Shown: positions 16,552 through 18,148 of the stretch, piece by piece | Position numbering within the stretch: the stretch's first letter is position 1 | Layout of the letters: each line of letters starts with the position of its first letter | Assembly: GCA_017302755.1 (NCBI GenBank) | Contig: JAFLCR010000019.1 | Span: 1 to 18,148 of the forward strand | Source of the DNA: Alphaproteobacteria bacterium | GTDB taxonomy: Bacteria > Pseudomonadota > Alphaproteobacteria > Rickettsiales > JAFLCR01 | Length of the DNA stretch: 18,148 nucleotides | Direction: 5' to 3' | Program-made: the position numbers and the translations under genes | Notes under the pieces: model-generated | What the model saw: the letters and a program-made list of their open reading frames with translations, nothing else | Databases searched by the model: none | Told to the model about the DNA's origin: nothing

Positions 16552-17220
16552 ATGCTGGCTCTTTTCGAACGCGATCCCGACTATTACCGCACCAAATACG
16601 CAGGCGCGGCAGTGGATACAGCTGCTTTCCTGCGGCGCTATTCCATCTGCGATCTTAAGGATTGTCACGGTTTCTGCTGCCACGGCGGCGTATCTGTTCC
16701 CAAAAAAGAAGAAGACATCATCACCGAAACCATTGCAGCCAATGCCTCGTTCTTCCCTGAGCACGGCGTCGCGCTTCCCAACCCGCCTTTCGAAGATTGG
16801 GGCGTGCCAGGAGAGCAGGATACTGCTACCCGTCCCTTCCAATACCCCATCCCGATTCCGGAGCATTTCGCTCATACTTCCTGCGTGTTCCGCGATGATA
16901 TCGGCCGCTGCAGCCTGCAGATGCTTTCCGCCGAGCGTGGCAAGGATTCCTGGCATTATAAGCCGCTTTTCTGCTGGTTGTTTCCCATCACTATCACTGA
17001 AGGTGAAGACCCGTTGCTCATCACCATCATGACCGAGGAGAATGATTGGGATAAAAGCGAAGACTATCCTGGTTTCACCACTTTTACCGCCTGCGGCAGG
17101 CCGGATCCGAACGGTCAGCCAGCTTTCCGGATTCTCGAGCGTGAACTGGCCACGCTTTCCAAAATTCTCGGACGCAATTTGATCGGTGAAATCATGGCTT
17201 CCGAGAATATCAAGGCTTAG
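16552..17220 (+). CDS. Cys-rich putative metal-binding protein, DUF3109/YkgJ-like (copy 1 of 3)
   Basis: 222 residues, no signal peptide, probably cytoplasmic. Eight cysteines form the pattern C33-x4-C38-x3-C42-C43, then C111, C120, C141 and C181. Around them are CDLKDCHGFCCHGG, CVFRDDIGRCSLQML, KPLFCWLFPI and PGFTTFTACG. This resembles the zinc- or iron-chelating CxxC-x2-CC families (DUF3109 and YkgJ-type), whose biochemical role is not settled. The start at 16552 lacks a clear ribosome binding site. It is supported because copy 2 aligns to it residue for residue, with the first cysteine at 33 in both. It lies 7 bases after the GNAT gene and 2 before copy 2. Confidence 0.83.
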   Translation: MLALFERDPDYYRTKYAGAAVDTAAFLRRYSICDLKDCHGFCCHGGVSVPKKEEDIITETIAANASFFPEHGVALPNPPFEDWGVPGEQDTATRPFQYPIPIPEHFAHTSCVFRDDIGRCSLQMLSAERGKDSWHYKPLFCWLFPITITEGEDPLLITIMTEENDWDKSEDYPGFTTFTACGRPDPNGQPAFRILERELATLSKILGRNLIGEIMASENIKA

Positions 17221-17222
17221 GC

Positions 17223-17873
17223 ATGCTTTTCCTCTCGGATTACTTCAGAAACCGGCTTAGAATTGAATATGCGAGCGCAGGCCTGGATATCCCTGCATTC
17301 ACGCGGCGCTATTCCCTGTGCAACCTCAAGGATTGCCAGGGACTGTGCTGCCATGAAGGCTGCGAGCCGTATGAAGAAGAAACCAAAGTCATCAAGGAAC
17401 AGATCATCAAGCAGCGCGTGTTTTTCAACAGCGTCGGCATCGATCTTTCCGAACCACCATTCTACGTGAACGAAGATAACGAGGAACGCACCCGCAAGGT
17501 GCCATACACCTACACCGTGCCCATCCCTTCGCATTTCAGCCATACGGCCTGTGTGTTCCGCGACGCGAAGAACCGGTGCAGCCTGCAGATGCTGAGCCTG
17601 GCCGAAGACAAGCCGAGCTGGTGGTACAAACCGCTGGCGTGCTGGCTGCATCCGATCGTGCTGGAAAATCATGGCGAGAAGATCATCACCATTCCGGATA
17701 TCGAGAATGACGATTGCGCGGAACCGGGATATCCCGGTTTCTCGGCGTTCACGCCCTGCGGCGCCGAAGCGCCGGAAGGGGAACCGGGTTATGTCATCCT
17801 GGCGCATGAGCTCGCCATGCTGTCGGAGCTTCTCGACCGCGACCTTCTGGCGGAAATCAAGGCGGCGCTCTGA
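17223..17873 (+). CDS. Cys-rich putative metal-binding protein, DUF3109/YkgJ-like (copy 2 of 3)
   Basis: 216 residues, paralogue of the preceding gene. Conserved cysteines are C33, C38, C42, C43, C110, C119, C140 and C179, in CNLKDCQGLCCHEG, CVFRDAKNRCSLQML, KPLACWLHPI and PGFSAFTPCG. It has two extra cysteines, C47 and C165, so its metal site may differ from copy 1. Shared non-cysteine blocks include AFxRRYS near 25-31 and the PIPxHFxHT stretch before the fifth cysteine. ATG at 17223 comes 2 bases after the stop of copy 1, and its own stop overlaps the start of copy 3 by one base (TGATG). No hydrophobic segment is present. Confidence 0.85.
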   Translation: MLFLSDYFRNRLRIEYASAGLDIPAFTRRYSLCNLKDCQGLCCHEGCEPYEEETKVIKEQIIKQRVFFNSVGIDLSEPPFYVNEDNEERTRKVPYTYTVPIPSHFSHTACVFRDAKNRCSLQMLSLAEDKPSWWYKPLACWLHPIVLENHGEKIITIPDIENDDCAEPGYPGFSAFTPCGAEAPEGEPGYVILAHELAMLSELLDRDLLAEIKAAL

Positions 17874-18148
17874 TGCTTTCCCTCATGGAAAGCGACGCTT
17901 TCAAACTGTTGCGTAACACCTATGGCCAGGCAACATTGGATATCGCAGCCTTTAAAAGGCGCTATAAGCGTTGTGATCTTGCCGAGTGCCAGGGCGTTTG
18001 CTGCTATGGCGGTGTTTCGCCGGAGAATGCCGAAATTCCAGTGATCAAGAAAGTGGCAAAAGATCACCGCGATTTTTTTCGTAAGCTGGGGCTCGACATC
18101 ACCGACATGCCCTTCACCCATACGGCGGACAATCAGGTGCGCACCGAT
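17873..18148 (+). CDS. Cys-rich putative metal-binding protein, third tandem copy (truncated by window edge)
   Basis: Read directly from the sequence: ATG at 17873 shares its A with the TGA of copy 2, and the frame stays open for 92 codons to the end of the window. The N-terminus is MLSLMESDAFKLLRNTYG, followed by AAFKRRYKRCDLAECQGVCC, then YGG. It reproduces the C-x4-C-x3-CC motif (C34, C39, C43, C44) of copies 1 and 2, one residue later. The remaining four cysteines would lie beyond the window. It is too diverged in sequence to be a recent duplicate. Confidence 0.82.
   Translation, partial: MLSLMESDAFKLLRNTYGQATLDIAAFKRRYKRCDLAECQGVCCYGGVSPENAEIPVIKKVAKDHRDFFRKLGLDITDMPFTHTADNQVRTD

Overview
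The window looks like a chromosomal segment of an alphaproteobacterium. The grounds are GC-rich coding sequence, a phoR-pstC arrangement with the long-N-terminus form of PstC, a malic enzyme fused to a phosphotransacetylase-like domain, and clean bacterial gene packing. The lineage below class level cannot be fixed from this sequence. I see no rRNA, tRNA, CRISPR array or complete mobile element.

Left part (1-4860): phoR and pstC are on the minus strand in the usual Pho-regulon order. PstC homology stops abruptly near position 101, and the outermost ~100 bases do not look like PstC. Divergent from phoR is a membrane-anchored protein of unknown function, followed by an overlapping HIT-family gene. 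The HIT gene converges on and overlaps the 3' end of nhaA (Na+/H+ antiporter).

Middle (4921-11442): maeB (malic enzyme) on minus and mutS (mismatch repair) on plus diverge from a 56-base gap. A family-2 glycosyltransferase on minus converges with mutS. Divergent from the glycosyltransferase is a short, tyrosine-rich exported protein with an internal repeat.

Right part (11663-18148): this is the most interesting region, eight same-strand genes packed almost without gaps. The order is a lysine 2,3-aminomutase-type radical SAM/PLP enzyme, a DcsG/RimK-like ATP-grasp ligase, two different D-Ala-D-Ala-ligase-like ATP-grasp proteins, a GNAT acetyltransferase, and three tandem paralogues of a cysteine-rich, probably metal-binding protein; the third is cut by the window edge. 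The aminomutase keeps the two aspartates and the PLP lysine of true lysine 2,3-aminomutase at the same spacing. The inferred picture is that beta-lysine (or a close relative) is made and then joined to other groups by amide-forming ATP-grasp enzymes, with an acetylation step and Cys-rich partner proteins. The product is unknown. This is not the ordinary ablA-ablB osmolyte pair, and I do not recognise it as a described pathway.
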